Shown: one piece after another, positions 21,034-22,157 of the stretch
How the letters are laid out: the number at the start of each line of letters is the position of its first letter
Position numbering within the stretch: position 1 is the first letter of the stretch
Program-made: the position numbers and the translations under genes
Notes under the pieces: generated by a model
What the model saw: only the letters and a program-made list of their open reading frames with translations
Told to the model about the DNA's origin: nothing
Databases searched by the model: none
DNA from: a virus
Direction: 5' to 3' (one strand)
Virus record (IMG/VR): IMGVR_UViG_3300032087_000946
Location: 1 to 22,157 of that record
DNA: 22,157 nt

Positions 21034-21732
21034 ATGACAGTAACAGCAGCAACAACTAGGAACGATTACGTTGCCACAAGTGGGCAGACGGTATTCCCGT
21101 ACACGTTTACCGCGTTAGCCGATGGTGACATAAAAGTCCTGAAGAACGGTACAGCATTGACGCTGGGTGCTGGCAATGACTACACCCTGAGCGGAATAGG
21201 CTCCTACGGCGGTAATGTCACGCTAAACAGCGGTGCAGCTACTGGTGACAAGATAGCCATATACCTAGATATGGACTTAGCGCGTACAACTAACTACCAG
21301 AACAGCGGTGATTTCCTAGCATTAGACGTTAACGGTGACTTCGATGCACTGTGGTTAGCACTACAGCAGTCTGAAACCACACTAGATGGCGCTGTAAGGC
21401 GGCCTCAAGCTGATTCGGGAACCATTAATATGGTCTTGCCTGTGGCGGCTACTCGCGCTAATAAGCTCTTAGCGTTCGATTCTACGGGTGCGGTAACTGC
21501 TCAGGCTTACGCGGTTACTGCATACGATGTAGATACATTTACAGGAAATGGAGTTCTTACTCAATTTACATTAACCTCTCAGGCAGTGACTAACAATACT
21601 ATCGTTCACATTAATGGTGTTTACCAGTACAAATCGACTTACTCTGTATCTGGCACTACGCTTACTTTCACAACAGCGCCACCTGCCAGTAGTGCAATTG
21701 AGGTTGTTAATTCCTCTGCGGCAGTATTTTAA
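21034..21732 (+). CDS. short tail fibre adapter (T7 gp17 N-terminal-like)
   Basis: A 232-residue beta-rich protein. The N-terminal part has the pattern of the T7 gp17 N-terminal domain that ties the fibre to the tail: ATSGQTVFPYTFTALADGDI (14-33), KVLKNGTALT, a DYTLSG turn, then GDKIAIYLDMDLARTTNY and a helix (FDALWLALQQSETTLDGAV). The last 70 residues look like a second copy of the same small beta module (FTGNGVLTQFTLTSQAV, VHINGVYQ, YSVSGTTLTFTTAPP, AIEVVNSSAAVF). There is no receptor-binding tip, so the protein is likely only an adapter, with the gene downstream providing the next fibre piece. The start has GGGGTG upstream and a TATAAT box 25 nt before it. Confidence 0.8.
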   Translation: MTVTAATTRNDYVATSGQTVFPYTFTALADGDIKVLKNGTALTLGAGNDYTLSGIGSYGGNVTLNSGAATGDKIAIYLDMDLARTTNYQNSGDFLALDVNGDFDALWLALQQSETTLDGAVRRPQADSGTINMVLPVAATRANKLLAFDSTGAVTAQAYAVTAYDVDTFTGNGVLTQFTLTSQAVTNNTIVHINGVYQYKSTYSVSGTTLTFTTAPPASSAIEVVNSSAAVF

Positions 21733-21746
21733 TAACGGAGTTATTT

Positions 21747-22157
21747 ATGTCACTAACTAAAATACAAGGCAACATGGTTACTGGAGTACCCGCTGCTGGC
21801 AACTTGAACACTTCAGAGATAGGCATTGTCGCAGGCACTATACGGCAAGACGACACAGACAGGACAAAGTGGTACTTCATCAATGATGTATCGCATGAGC
21901 CTGTGGGAGTTTCAGGAACCTACGCTACGGCTAGTGGAGGAACTATCACTCTCAACTATGACACTACATATAGCGAAGTCATCAGCATGGTTGTTGCGCC
22001 TGACGAAACGTTTGCCAACCAAATGAACATTAGCTGTGGTGGCTCAGTAGGTCTTAGCCGTGTACTTATATCCGCATCCTCTGCCTTTACTGGCGCATTT
22101 ACACTGGAGTGGACTGGTTCAGCATGGTCATTTATTAGCGGCACAGCGCAGCTACTA
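21747..22157 (+). CDS. tail fibre or receptor-binding protein, 5' part (runs off window)
   Basis: An open frame from ATG 21747 with GGAG at 21737-21740; the 137 codons present have no stop, so the gene continues beyond the window. The N-terminus MSLTKIQGNMVTGVPAAG resembles the start of many phage fibre proteins. The rest is Gly, Ser and Thr rich and beta-like (GTYATASGGTITLNYD, FTGAFTLEWTGSAWSF), with no enzyme motif so far. It lies 14 nt after the adapter gene and would be translated from the same message. It is most likely the second component of a two-part fibre; a tip or depolymerase domain, if any, would be to the right. Confidence 0.65.
   Translation, partial: MSLTKIQGNMVTGVPAAGNLNTSEIGIVAGTIRQDDTDRTKWYFINDVSHEPVGVSGTYATASGGTITLNYDTTYSEVISMVVAPDETFANQMNISCGGSVGLSRVLISASSAFTGAFTLEWTGSAWSFISGTAQLL

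Noticed and set aside
1-22157. CRISPR array, tRNA, insertion sequence, integrase or attachment site.
   Set aside because: None was seen: the only regular repeats are the six 9-mers at 3436-3524, which are contiguous DnaA-box-like sites and not spacer-separated CRISPR repeats.

Overview
The window reads as part of the genome of a short-tailed (podovirus) dsDNA phage. From portal to fibre its virion genes follow the T7 order: portal, Bbp19-like protein, scaffold, capsid, tail tube A, tail tube B, three or four ejection proteins, fibre. The terminase genes, however, sit in front of the portal, whereas T7 has them at the right end. Base composition looks near-even with a slight AT bias, nearly every gene has a Shine-Dalgarno site, and genes overlap by ATGA or TAATG. 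Good sigma70-type promoters and DnaA boxes of the E. coli consensus suggest a gammaproteobacterial, perhaps aquatic, host; this host call is inference. No integrase, repressor, RNA polymerase, DNA polymerase or recognisable lysis gene lies in the window, so lifestyle and replication type cannot be read from it.

Layout. (1) 1-1165, rightward: an intrinsic terminator, a calcineurin-like phosphoesterase and a DUF3310 protein, the tail end of a DNA-metabolism module. (2) 1304-2927, leftward: five small genes (two of them, 1304-1480 and 2454-2633, under 60 codons), including a mini cytosine methyltransferase and a single-span membrane protein. They are driven by a strong sigma70-like promoter at 2958-2987 and end at a terminator at 1216-1240. 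(3) 2940-3105: a compact divergent control region in which the leftward promoter overlaps inverted repeats and, on the other strand, an SP6-promoter-like sequence; a TATAAT box for the rightward genes follows. (4) 3106-6120, rightward: putative small terminase, a phased array of DnaA-box-like repeats (3436-3524), three tiny genes, a second mini cytosine methyltransferase and the large terminase. (5) 6110-9633: two small unknowns, portal, Bbp19-like protein, one unknown, scaffold. (6) 9634-10933: the capsid transcription unit, with its own promoter, a long leader hairpin, capsid, candidate decoration protein and a UUCG-loop terminator. (7) 10946-20984: tail tube A, tail tube B with an inserted beta-sandwich-like domain, and the ejection proteins, of which the gp16 equivalent is split into two genes. 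(8) 21004-22157: a TATAAT box, a short fibre adapter gene and the start of a second fibre-type gene that runs off the window.

The most notable items are the DnaA-box array beside the small terminase, the overlapping control region at 2947-2990, the TATAAT boxes that fall almost only in the gaps before the small terminase, capsid and fibre genes, the split gp16-like ejection protein with no visible transglycosylase domain, and the beta-sandwich insert in tail tube B. Protein identities come from sequence motifs and gene order read by eye, not from database searches.
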